Source of the DNA: Gelatoporia subvermispora B
Lineage: Eukaryota; Basidiomycota; Agaricomycetes; Polyporales; Gelatoporiaceae
Direction: 5' to 3'
DNA: 64,000 nucleotides
NCBI GenBank assembly: GCA_000320605.2
Contig: KB445799.1
Span: 1,219,059 to 1,283,058, forward strand
In this document: positions 11,633-22,800 of the stretch, piece after piece
How positions within the stretch are numbered: the first letter of the stretch is position 1
How the letters are laid out: each line of letters begins with the position of its first letter
Position numbers and translations under genes: made by a program
The notes under the pieces: model-generated
The model's input: the letters and a program-made list of their open reading frames with translations, nothing else
Told to the model about the DNA's origin: nothing
Database searches by the model: none

Positions 11633-12970
11633 CTAAGATCTGTGCTCGTCCTCGCGAGTTATCTGTCGCAGACCCCACCACGCAGAGTCTCTCGGAGCAC
11701 TGGCGACTACGAGCCACCCACCGTCGCTTCCTGTGAACGCCTTCTCCAGGGCCGCGGCCTGTGTGGCGTACCTCTTCACAGCCTCCTCGTCCCCCAGCGC
11801 AGCATACGCCTTGCACAAGCGCGAAAACACAGCAGCGAGGAGCATCGGGTTCATGCTGCGCTCGCCAAGCATCCAATTCAGCCAGATTTCCGCGGGCTCG
11901 ATCAGCATGCGGTCCGGGAGGGCCGTGTTCATCGCCCACGCCGCAACATCCGCATCGGTTTTGCGCAACTCAGCAGTGGCGTTCGCCTGGAGTGCAATGA
12001 GCGTGCGTCGGAGATCGCTGTACTGCGCGTAGGATCCTGAGAGCGAACATGCGGCACAGCGGCAGGTGAAGCGATATTTGCTGAGCATCTCAGCCTGGCG
12101 CGCGGCGCGCGGGGCGTCAGAGCTAAGGTATGCGAGGAAAATCTGCTCGCCGGCCTTGATGGGCTGCAGTGCACGTAGCTGGCCGGTGAAGCTCACGAGG
12201 TCCCAGGAGTATATTGCATTCGGGCGGCAGCTGTGGCGCTGAGTTAGTGGTATGAAGGTGATTAGGGCCGAAGACAGAACTCACCTGTGATTCGCCCGAG
12301 ATATCTCTTTGAAGACACCTCCGCAACCCCCTGTGTATCCCGGTAGCCCACCTATGGGCAGACTGTTTGTGTCCATGATGCCGTGAAACGCGCTCTTTTG
12401 CTTGCCGAAGCAGTTACTCAGCGCGAAGTAACCCGCCATACGTTCGGGTCCGAGCTGGAATTCCATTGCTGTGGTGTACATGCCCAAGTCAGCTTTTCCA
12501 TCCTGTCCACGTGGAATCGGCATCCAACCAGGGCAGATGATGATGGCCCGTTCGCGCACAATGAGATCGCCGACATTGATATCCGCGGTGGCAACCAGAC
12601 CAAAGCCGCCACCGTAGCGTTTCCCAGCAGGCTTGATGGCATAAACCGGTGGCGTCGGAGTAAAGAATGGTGTCGGAAATCCTGGAAGTGCGAGGAGCTT
12701 CTCTTTCATGCCTTTGAAAATCATCACGCAAGTGTACATGTCTGGGTCCGGTGCCCACCCGGGTGCCGCGGGCGGGATCTTGGTTGTGACCACTCCGTGC
12801 CTTGCTGTTGCTTCATCAATTGGGACGGCATGTAACAGTTCCGGAGGAGGTTCTTTGTGCCCTGGTATTTGAACGAGTGCTCGAGGACGTTTCGGAGGGG
12901 CGCTTATGTTCCCGAGCAATTCACAATCGCTCTTGCGAGGCTCCGGCGAAACCAAGAAGCCACGTTTCAT
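11633..12970 (-). CDS. SET-domain protein (SMYD-like, no MYND finger), copy 2
   Basis: Two exons, 12285-12970 and 11633-12230, encode 427 residues. The 54-nt intron (12231-12284) splits the serine codon of ANHSCRPN, the same position as in copy 1. Other shared features are GGGFGLVATADINVGD, the GEQIFLAY motif, post-SET cysteines in FTCRCAACSL, and a C-terminal helical region ending WWGLRQITRED (copy 1: WWGLRVRARRQ). It is probably a protein lysine methyltransferase of unknown substrate. It points towards copy 1 across a 9-kb interval filled by unrelated genes, so the pair is an inverted, separated duplication. The 3' neighbour is the P-loop gene, arranged tail to tail about 190 bases away. 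Confidence 0.85.
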
Positions 12971-14291
12971 AGTTGCTCAAAGTCGTTGGGCAGTCGGTGA
13001 GAGATGCGTTTCTACGGTGAAAGGTGCGATTGTGGCCTAAGCTGATAGTGCTGGGTTTACGTACGGCAACGCGAGCCACGAGACACGTCGGACATGCACA
13101 CGTTGTGGCACAGGGAACCTGCAGATCAACACCAGAATCAGTCAGGGTCGACCTAGAGGTCTGTGTATAACATTCCAGTTTTCGTGTCGAGATCAAGTGT
13201 TCATCAATATAGAGGAATCTACAGACACTGCCACAGGTCCGTTGGATATGCATGAGTGGGGACCGGAGACTCGGAGGAGCGGGCGCTGGGGAGTCCTAAG
13301 TTCAATTCGAGACGCCGAGCGAGTGTCTCATCAAGCACTGCATTCCATACGTTTCGACTCGAAAAACCAGCATCATACTGCCTGAATTTATTATTCCAGA
13401 AATCAGCTACATCTTTCTTAACCGTCTATTTCGCCAACGAGATATCACCACACGAAATATTCGGAGCCAATATTTCAACTTGCGCTATATGCTGACATAA
13501 GGAGCGCCGTACACCACCTTCGGGAGTTTTCAGACGCCCAGATCCAGACCTGATGAATGTACCATCGACGTCGACTTTGCTTGCGAGCTTGACTTCTCGG
13601 AGCTCAGCTATTGTGCATCTTCAACACTTCAGGAATAATTGCGCGAAATTCCGGTTTTCTAAGGAGTTCTTTGAACTTCTTCTGGTCTGATGCGCGAGAA
13701 TCTTACTGAAGGCTAGTCGATGGTGCACAACGCCGAGCGCAACAATACCTCGGCCGCTGGTGCACAATTCAAGCTACACTGGAGTATACTCATCGCAAAC
13801 TAAACTGCTGGTAACGATCACCTTCTTTAGAGCTTTCTCCGGCTCGGTGTAGACACCCCTCATCCTCGAGTCGTTTATGCGCTGTCTGCGTGAGTACTCG
13901 GGGCGCACCACAGACCAGACTAGATCTGGATCCCTGCTAGCTGAAGCCTCGATAGGATATCTGCTGGATGTGCTTTAGTCACATGCTTTAGTCTGCGTGC
14001 TAGCCAAGCCTGCTGGCAAGCCGACCTCCCTTTCTTGGGCACTGCGCTTGTTCCCACTTCTCTGGGCGCTAGAAGCCAACCGCATCACGGGCCCAAACGG
14101 GCGGCATAAAAGCACCCGGTGTGGCTCAGCATACTCTTTCTTTCCAACTACAACGTTACCCCCTCGCGACATCTACTGTGCCTTTTAGCTCTCATCGTCC
14201 GTTCCCTCAAGGTTCCCAAGACGTTTGTCGGCACCGCGGTACACTCAAATCGATCGGCCTGAAGCATCAGTCCTCAGCGCCACACTGCAAG
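12971..14291. other. Divergent intergenic region, about 1.3 kb
   Basis: Separates the minus-strand SET copy 2 from the plus-strand membrane-protein gene at 14292. Apart from the promoter element listed at 14105-14130 I see only short random ORFs and no repeat. Confidence 0.4.
14105..14130 (+). promoter_or_regulatory. TATA-like element followed by TGTGGCTCA
   Basis: CATAAAAG is followed about 8 bases later by GTGTGGCTCAGC, roughly 165-185 bases before the start codon at 14292. The same arrangement occurs upstream of the paralogs starting at 54869 (TATAAAAAGG then CTGTGGCTCAAC) and 51856 (TATAAGG then CTGTGGC), which suggests an inherited core promoter. Confidence 0.4.
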
Positions 14292-16348
14292 ATGCTCATT
14301 GTCCCGCTCATCCTAGCGGGCGTGTTCTCTTTCATAGGCCTTTTCGGCCAATTTGCGTCAACTCTGCTGTCGCTGTCCTTGGCAGTTGCCATTGACGGAA
14401 TCACGCCAACGTTCACAATCGCCGCCCAGAGTCTAGCCACAGGAGTCAAGTGAGTATGCTTCATTTCGTTCTCGATGCCACCGTTCATAACATACATATC
14501 TCAGCCGTGCTCGTCTCGATGTCGGACTGCTCATTGCAGGCATATCTCCAGACACCGTCGTGATCGGCGATTCGGTGTTTACGCCAACGTCTGCGAATGA
14601 ATTCGCTGCGCGCCACCCTCGGGGTTCGCCTCTTGCTGAACAGTCCTGGGACGATTTTCTGAGCGTAACGCCTCAAGACACCTTGGGTCGCGATTCTGAG
14701 GGAGCAACTCCATGCGCCACAACGCCAACCCACCCGTCTGGGCTCGCAAAGGTCAGCCACAAAACTGAGCCACTGGTTTCTGCGCTGTTCTCCGAGAACT
14801 CCCGTCAAGCAATAAGTGATTGGATCGAATCTGCACAAGTACCCACAGGTTGCTCCCCGTTCATGAAGTTCATCGCAACATGCCTGCGCACCCGTTCATG
14901 GACGTTGAACCTATTGACCATCGGGAAGCTCGAGCTCACCGTGTACCAACTTCTTGTATCATTCCTCCTCTGCCTTGCCACCTTGGTACTTGGTTTGCTA
15001 TTCTGGCAACCCATCAACTGGATCATCTCAACTCTCAGGACGCCTGTCTACGATCCAACGGAGCGCTTATGTTATAGGGTAGGCGCATATTACAGCTATG
15101 AGCTATCTCGTGTTGATCACTGTGACGGCAGGATGGATGCAAGTACTATACGGTACAGGAGACTCCCGAGGGGCCCTGGATGAAGATCTACGACTTGCCG
15201 GATCTCTGTCGATTCCGAGACATACTTGCTGCGAGCGGGCATGACCTTCCATCCTGGATGTCTGATATCGGCATCCCCATTACTTCAAACCCGAACAACA
15301 GCGAAAACGTTACGGAAGACGAAGAATTGACTTCTCCGGGATCGGATGGACTTGCTACAGACGATGAGGTGTCTGCTTCTATTCCTGACGACCACCGAAC
15401 CGAACATGACGAAGGGCCAACCTCAGTTTCTGACCTTCCTATCCGCAACAATGAGGATTCTCCAATCCCGTCCCACGAGGAAGATGTCGATAGTGAAGAC
15501 TGTGCTTCAGATATCTCCGATGACGAGGGTGATTACGAAGATGGCAACAATGTCATGCCGACTCAGGACGATAGAGAACTCTCAGGCTTAGATGTGGATG
15601 CTCTACTTTGCGAGCGCTATGGATCGTATCACCGGCCAAAAAAGACAAGCTACATCGAGGAGGGCGGCGTCGTTCCCTATGACAGCCTCCGGACCCAGGA
15701 AAGGCAAGATTTGATACTGCGTATCTTGACGAAAAGAAGACGCAGCGGCTTCGACAATGCACTGCTACGGGTGCGTTTCCACGTCTTGAATATCTGACCC
15801 GGATTGACGATTTTGCAGGGCGAATGGAATCGGCGAAGACTGATTGCCCTGGGCCGCGTCACGGAGAAAGAATCAGAAATCCGCTCTCCTGCGAGCGCAA
15901 ACCATGAATCGCCTCCACATGTTGTGCTCTTGAATCCTTCTCCCACAACCACACCATCATCAGGAAGATTTGTCGCCCAGGCCATAACCCCAGTCGCATT
16001 TTCCTCGACGTCTTCGAATATTATTCCTAGACTTCATTCACATGCCGTTGTACAGAAATCAGAATCGCGACACTCTAGACCAGCCCAGACCCACCCAAAC
16101 ACCCAGCAACCCGTAAGCAAGAGTCTGTTTGACTCCTGAGTCCCTGACTGATTGCACTCATATTCTACGTGCAGGCTTTGAACCAACCAGAACAAATGAA
16201 ACCTTACTTTGTCTCCGGTGTAGTTGCGCGCATAGTGAAAGAACAGGAGCGCCGGAAATTCGATGCCGAGACAAAAGTCATCCTACAGAAACTCTGCCGT
16301 GGCACGACACAACCACGAGGCCTCAACGCATCTATTCATGCCCACTGA
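14292..16348 (+). CDS. Unknown membrane protein, dispersed family member 1
   Basis: Five exons (14292-14449, 14505-15078, 15132-15770, 15819-16112, 16175-16348) encode 612 residues. The N-terminus LIVPLILAGVFSFIGLFGQF is a signal-anchor-like segment. A short conserved motif follows, NRARLDVGLLIAGIS, just after a phase-2 intron. A second TM segment, LLVSFLLCLATLVLGLLFW, lies near residue 215. The rest is a long acidic, serine-rich tail. Exon 1 (158 nt), the phase-2 first intron and the phase-0 second intron are shared with the genes at 50016-51856 and 52427-54869, so the three are homologous. Function unknown; a single-spanning or double-spanning surface protein with a cytosolic tail is my inference. 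The start was chosen because this methionine aligns with the paralogs. Confidence 0.65.
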
Positions 16349-17126
16349 CTGGTTTTCTCATGCACTCGAGTCCCGGACTATTGGACACTGTACCCACACA
16401 TGTAAATACCCGATCAAATTTAATTAATACAACTACAATTTGCCTTGGAACTTCGAGGTGCTCTTGACTGGACGTTGCGTAGTTCCTATTTGAGATTTCC
16501 TGATATCGTCAGCGCCTCAGCGTTTGTATGACCGAGTCGCACTGTCTGTCGGAGAATGGCCTTTCCTGAGCCTTAGGCACCTGCCCCACCTGCTTCACCA
16601 CACCTTTTCGTCCCCTGACGGTCCAATATCTCAGTGATCCTGCTCTCAAGACATGGGCGGCTTCAATACTATGTGATGCGCGATCCCTCGAGCACGTGTA
16701 TCCAAAAGCTTGTGGGAACCAGTCCTTCCACTTGTCTTCGGAGTTGTCCATCTGGCATTACGTTCAGGCGTATTGGGAATAGCCCAAGGTCCCAATCCAG
16801 GTCCTTCGTCCAAAATAGGTAAATAAATACAACGACTGGCCTGGGGCCATTTTAGACATAGCGGCGCAGAACAAGCAAGGACTTGTACCACCTTCGTAAT
16901 ATCAGATATGTCTGCAATCTTCCAGGTAGCTTATGGATCTTGACTTGACCGTGCGGTTGGCCTGATCCGCTCGTCAAGCTTCAAGTTTCAAGTCTCGAGG
17001 CAGGTTGCATTCAATGGCGTGAGGCGGCAGTCCAAAATAGGTAATTTGGCCACAAACGTATGCTTATATAATCGTGGCGGGGTGAGGTCGTCATTCGTCG
17101 GATTCAGACCTTGGAACTCGACAATC
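16349..17126. other. Intergenic region
   Basis: Contains the AT-rich 3' end of the preceding gene and the promoter of the PIN gene, with a TATA-like TTATATAA near 17064. No gene is recognised. Confidence 0.4.
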
Positions 17127-18275
17127 ATGGCGGACACTCAACAATCTAACAAGCTTGCTATGTCTCGTGCACTTGGCGCTGCATTCCTCAATCACCAGGT
17201 CGAACAACTCGAGAAATCCGTGGCAGGACCGGGCACTGCGAACTGGAGAGATCGTCGTACTCCCGATGCCTGGCACAGGTCGGACCCGAAGCGCAGGAGC
17301 CCCAGGATGCAGAAGAGAGAGGTGGACGGAGACTTAGAGATCAATGCGGAGAGGCAGAAGCGGAAAGACGAGAGCAAGCCGCAGAAGAACGCCGACGTCG
17401 TCGTTGTGGACGCCAGCGTACTCGTGCATGCTCTCCCCCAGGTCAAGAAATGGTGCCGTGAGGGGCGAGACGAGGTTCTCATCGTGCCGCTCGAGGCCCT
17501 CAATACGCTTGATCTCCTCAAGAAGGGCACATCCACGCTCGCCCAGCGCGCTCGGGCAGCGTCTCGCATCCTAGAGGCCCAGGTCGGCACCAACCCCCGC
17601 ATCCGGGTCCAGCGAGACGATGCATTTGTGCCCTGGGACAGCATCTTCACCGAGCAGGGCCAGGGCTCGGGTGCGCCGGAGTGGGTGCGCCGCACGATCT
17701 GCTGTGCACGCTGGGAGGTCGAGCACGCCGGCGACGCCACAGACAGCAAGAAGCCTAGCGGCGACACCAAGGACGCTGCCCAGAGCCCCCACGTCGTGCT
17801 CGCTATTCTCTCGCAGGCCCCAGAGCTCCACAGCGAGGCGCTCGCACTGCCTTCCGCGCCCGTCTCTGCATCGCCCGTGCCACTCCCCGCACCGCAAGCC
17901 AACCGCCACGAGCCCCGTGCATCGGGTGTGCTGATATCTCAGTGGGCCACCAAGGCCCACCTCCCGGTCATCGAGATTGCTCCTCCGGCCACGCACAGCG
18001 GCGGGGATGTGCCTCAGAGCGGGCGGCGCTCGGGAGAGATGAGGCGCCCTGCGGACGAAGAACGGGGCAAGCGCGGAGGTCCCCCCGGCGGACATGGCGG
18101 TCGCGGGAGACGCAACTCGCGCGGTGGCGGCGCTGTCGGACGACCGGGCAGCAGCGGCGGCACGGGGCTCGTGGAGCGTCCGCCGGCGGTGATGGCCATG
18201 ATGGAGATGGTGGCGCAGCCCAGCCGCGTCGTGCGCGTGCTCGCTCGGGGCGAGAAGCTCGAGCCGGATTCATAA
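17127..18275 (+). CDS. PIN-domain protein with RGG-like tail
   Basis: Single exon, 382 residues. After a basic, polar N-terminus, a PIN-type core begins at about residue 90 with VVVVDASVLVHALPQVKKW; Asp95 is the expected first metal ligand. It continues with VLIVPLEALNTLDLLKKGTS and ARAASRILE, the typical PIN order of strand, helix and 'P...L..L' segment. The C-terminal part is glycine- and arginine-rich (GGPPGGHGGRGRRNSRGGG), which usually means RNA binding. PIN domains are Mg-dependent ribonucleases or RNA-binding scaffolds, so a role in RNA turnover is plausible. I chose the ATG in MADTQQ because it follows a TATA box by ~60 bases. A start at 17019 would add 36 residues. Confidence 0.7.
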   Translation: MADTQQSNKLAMSRALGAAFLNHQVEQLEKSVAGPGTANWRDRRTPDAWHRSDPKRRSPRMQKREVDGDLEINAERQKRKDESKPQKNADVVVVDASVLVHALPQVKKWCREGRDEVLIVPLEALNTLDLLKKGTSTLAQRARAASRILEAQVGTNPRIRVQRDDAFVPWDSIFTEQGQGSGAPEWVRRTICCARWEVEHAGDATDSKKPSGDTKDAAQSPHVVLAILSQAPELHSEALALPSAPVSASPVPLPAPQANRHEPRASGVLISQWATKAHLPVIEIAPPATHSGGDVPQSGRRSGEMRRPADEERGKRGGPPGGHGGRGRRNSRGGGAVGRPGSSGGTGLVERPPAVMAMMEMVAQPSRVVRVLARGEKLEPDS

Positions 18276-18864
18276 GAAGGCGTTATGAGCAACTACGACA
18301 ACAGGTGCGATCGCTAGATGGCTTTCTCCAGACGTGACTGACGATGCGAATCACGCAGACACAGCGGATACGGATCAGATTCCGAGACAGCTTAGAGGTC
18401 TCTGTTCCTTCGTGCAGACGGTCAGAACGACAGATTGTGCGTCTTGTCGCTGACTCTCACCGGTGCTATTCGCAAAGTGGTCCGCCTCGAAGGAATGGAT
18501 AGCCACAAGTGGACTGACTGGTGACGGCGTTCCACTACGGCGTTCCTGGTATGAGTACGGATTCTGGATTCGTGCGATGATGACCTGATGACCCTCACTC
18601 CCATTCTTGTGGCACAGCAGTCAAAGCATTATGCAGTTGGCTCAGGCCGAATATGCGATACAACCCTATGCCTTCCACTAGTCCCTGTATCACTCCGACG
18701 GCTCCCCGCGCGTACTATGTTCCTGGAGAATCTTGGTTATATGTTCAAATATACTCTTATTTTACCCTGTTTCACGCGTAGTACTTGCCATTCCGAGCGC
18801 TGCGCTGATATGCCTCTCGAAATGGACGGAAGCACGAGGTGAGCAAATCGGGGAGCGGTGACAT
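18276..18864. other. Convergent intergenic region
   Basis: 3' sides of the PIN gene and the prefoldin gene. Nothing else is recognised. Confidence 0.4.
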
Positions 18865-19484
18865 TCACTTGGATTCCGACGACTGCGCTTGCAGCTTCAT
18901 CTGCATTACATTGATCAGGTAGTTCATGTTGTCCTGCTTCTTCTGTATCGTTTCCTGCAAGGTCTCCAGATTCGTCCGGATGTAATCTACCTTCGCCTGG
19001 TAGTGTTTCAACGCGTCGGCGCGGCTCTGATCGACGCATTAGAGTAGGTGACGGGAACGACTTCACTAAAAGTACCTTCTGCACATAGTAGCCCGTTCCG
19101 ACGTCGACGATGACGTTCTCGAGGTCACATAGCTTGCCAGGAACGTACAGCGAGTTCGTGAGCGGCACAAGGATCGTCTTGTCTGGAGCGCACAGTAGAC
19201 GTTCAACTTCATATATCAGCTCGAGGGAGCCTGTACTCACTCTTGTTCTGCGGCTTCACCTGAGCGACATTGTCGATGCACGCTTTGAACTTGGCCTGCG
19301 CTTGGCGGAGCTGCGTGAACGAGTTGGAGAGGTGTGCGAGTTCCTGCGAAAGTCAAAGCGGTTCAGGTTACAAATGCCAGCATATCGATTGGGAACGCAC
19401 TTCTTCCAACTGCTTGCGCACGTCCGCAAGCTGCGGGAGGTCGAGGTCTGTTACATTGATCTGCTGAGGCTGCGGAGACGCCAT
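18865..19484 (-). CDS. GIM5: Prefoldin subunit 5 (Gim5/Pfd5)
   Basis: Four exons (19401-19484, 19241-19343, 19076-19182, 18865-19026) give 151 residues, the normal size for an alpha-class prefoldin. The N-terminal helix holds [20 protein letters not shown] and [11 protein letters not shown]. The beta-hairpin region [28 protein letters not shown] is almost a textbook prefoldin-5 signature. The C-terminal helix is rich in K, E and Q. Prefoldin is a cytosolic hexameric co-chaperone that hands nascent actin and tubulin to CCT. The gene is head-to-head with the Sac3 gene, whose start is about 400 bases away, so the two may share a bidirectional promoter. Confidence 0.93.
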
Positions 19485-19888
19485 GAATGCAGGCCTGAAG
19501 AGTTTCTGGAGGAATTTCGACTGCAGTAGTCGATATCATTCATCCTAGTTGCAATGCTATCAGCAGAATCTAATCAAAGAAACCTCAATTTGAAAGTCAG
19601 CTTTCTAAGCTAACTGCAACAACAACACCTGATCCTCAGGCGCTCAGCGCGACTCCTCCCTCGACCACTTGCCACACGCCTCCGTCCCTTGTTTCTTCAT
19701 CCTAGACCGCTTTTCTGGGTTGTCTGATCCGATACCACCTCTATTCTCAGACAAATTATACTCTAACACTGACGACGATTACGCTATCTTGCCGCGTACG
19801 GACACTCCAGTGAACCCGAAGTGTACATCTGTGCATCTCGTTCCTCGACTCTGTACTGTACCATACTACCGCGTGCAACATCTCCGTC
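19485..19888. promoter_or_regulatory. Bidirectional promoter region, prefoldin 5 / Sac3
   Basis: 404 bases separate the two start codons. No clear TATA box was identified. It is inferred to serve both genes from the head-to-head arrangement alone. Confidence 0.4.
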
Positions 19889-22800
19889 ATGGACGCAGCG
19901 TTGCCGAGTCGTGGCCGTGGTTTGCGGATACAGGGTACGTCTTCCGGCGGACGCGTCCTACACAAGAACAAGAAGTGGGTGGCGCGCAGAGACGGCACGG
20001 AGAGCCCTGGTCACGGCAGCGACGGCGAGCGGTGGGAGCGCGGCGGGCACCACAGCAACGCGCGGGGTGGACGCGGGAGGGCGAGCCCGTACCCGACGTC
20101 GCATCTCGCGGTACCTGACACGCATGAACTCGAAGAAGTTGTCAGTGGCACGGACGACGAGCAGGGTGGCGCGGACGAGGTTGACGAGCCGGTGCACGTT
20201 GACGAAGACCCTGAGTCGCCGGAGGAGCGAGAGAAGCTGTATCATGAGGTGCGTAGTGCAATCGCGCGGGGAGCATGGGACGACTTACCTCGGCTCAGTT
20301 GGTGAAAGCGCGCGAAATCGAGCGGAAGAAGGCCATCGCGGAGGGCAAGATGGCGGACCCGAACGTACCACGCCGCCTAGATGAGGCTATTACGATGGTG
20401 GGGACGTGCATGGATATGTGCCCGCGGATAGAACGGTATCGTCGGGAGCGGGAACACCTGTTGGACAAGTGGGAGGTGGTATGTGCTGCTCTAATTCGTC
20501 GTCTCGCCGTGGATCAGAATTGTGCCTTCTCATTGTCCACAGGTTCCCGGAACAAGACGAGTCGACCACAGGCGCGCTGTGAAGATCTACGAACGTGGCG
20601 CAGGCGACAAGATCATCCCGTCCGACTTGCGGCCTCCACCAGTGCTCAAGGTGAGCTATTTTCCACCAGTGTCGACGTGTAATGACTTCAAGACTCAACA
20701 AGAAAACGCTCGACTACCTCTTCCATGACCTTCTCGTACGAGGCGGTTTTGCGCATACCTACTCCTTCATCCGTGATCGCACCCGAGCGGTGCGCTCGGA
20801 TTTCACTGTACAACATCAAACTGGAGAGCTCGCAATTGAATGTCACGATCGCATTGCTCGTTTCCATGTCCTGGCCTTGCACCTAGGACGCCCAGTCTCT
20901 GGCTTTGACATCAACATGGAGGAGCAGCAGTTGAAGAACAGTACGTTAACACTACGTTGCAGTGGTCACAAGTTCTGACTGCATTATAGCGTTGCAAAGT
21001 TTGATTGAATTTTATATTGAGGAACGAGGCCGATACCAGGCACCAACGGAACTGGAGATGCGCGTTTACCATGTGCTTATTCACATCCGCGGTCAACGCG
21101 AACGAAACGATCCAATCCCGAACGAAATCCTCAGCGACCCCGTATACATTACCGCGAACCAGTTCCGGCAGCGGGTCCAGACGACCAGCGCACCTGTCAC
21201 GAAGAACTCACCTCTGAAGGTCGATGCGGAGGCCATGCGGATCTTTGGCCAGCTTGTCGACCAACTCCGGGAGCAATGCAATTTCGTCATGATGTATCTG
21301 GTTGCGTGCATCCTGGAGAGGCACTTTGGCGAAGAGACGATCGAGAACATCGAGGCGATCCGCGGCGATCTCACAAACCCTGACATCATCGACGGCATCT
21401 CAACTCGCGCAGAGGAAATGTCGACCGTGCCTAACGGTGTCACAGAGAGCCCGGCGTCGATCGAAGAGGAGCTAATGGAGGAGGAGCAGCTCGAAGAGGA
21501 AGGGGAAGAGGAAGAGGAAGAAGAGCAGGAGGTTGCGCCTGAGCCTACTCTCGAGGCTAAGCCCATCGCTAGGACAGCTACAGAGTGGCTCACGAACAAC
21601 TTCGGTGCAACCCCTTCTGCATTTGCTAATGACATTTCCCAACCAGCTCAACCTCCTCCTGTGCAACCTCCAGCCTTCGCCACAACATCCTCGCAGCCAG
21701 CAAAATCAGCCTTCGGTAACTTGACATCCACGCCGAACGTGTTTAACAGTGGCTCCGTCTTCGGCGGCAGCCCATTTGCTCAGCCAGCTGCAACCGAGCC
21801 CGTTAAGTCTATTTTCGGGACATCTGTCTTTGGGTCCTCAACCGTTACGCCTACCCCTTCGATCACCGCTCGGCCGGATATTTCTCCAGCATCTTCACTA
21901 TTCCCACCTCCCCCGTCCACCCTGACGACGCAGCCTGCTTTACCCTTCGCAACAACGCCAGAGCCATCGATACAGAAGCCATATGTGCCTTCGACGAACG
22001 GTTTTGCGTTGGCAGCGCCATCACAGCCAAATCCTCCCGCGGCTAGTAGCTCACCTCCATCTCTCAACCCTTTCGCATCATCTTTGAGCCCATCTGCTCA
22101 GCCATCGTTATTTTCCGGCCCCAGCAAGACACCTTTCTTCACTCCACCTCCTACGGCTGAACCTGCCCAGCCAGAACCAGTACAACCAGCAGTGGAGATG
22201 CCTCCCCGTGGCCCGTTCAATCCCCCGGCTACTCCAACTTTCAAGCCGCCTTCAACAGCGGCGGCTCCGTCTCCACCAGGAGCACCCACAATTTCTGCAG
22301 CCTCCCCACAGCCGCACATTGTAGAAAGACGCCAGACACTATGGGAGCTACCGGGAACCCCACCACCGAAGCCCCGTCTGGGAGTCGACGTCTCACCTAC
22401 TGCGCTTGGCAATAGTACAACCGCCCCCGGCCTTGCGTCGCCCGCAATACCTCCTCCCTTGGGTAAAATGCAGCCGCTTTCTCTCCCACCGACGCCAACA
22501 GCACGATGGTTTGACCCGGGTTCACAACCCAAACCTGCAGATCCGGCTTTGGCACGCAAGAAGTCGCTGTTCGGCTTCCCGCCATTACAGATGCCCTCCG
22601 GCCCTAGCACAAGTGGGATGCTCAGTCCCCTGTTACTGCATTCACCCGGCAAGCGGTCGCTCGGCGAACCGGAGAGTCCTTCACAACAACGACCCGAGGC
22701 TCCTCTACTCTTTGCTTCGCCGTCGATGCCGGTGCGATCGAATGGACGTGTCTCTCCGAAAGGAAAAGGTAAACAGGTTGCAACTGGAATGGACGCAAGG

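Noticed and set aside
17192..18095. Long minus-strand frames (236 and 174 residues) across the PIN gene
   Set aside because: They are antisense to a clear PIN domain in GC-rich DNA and lack conserved motifs.
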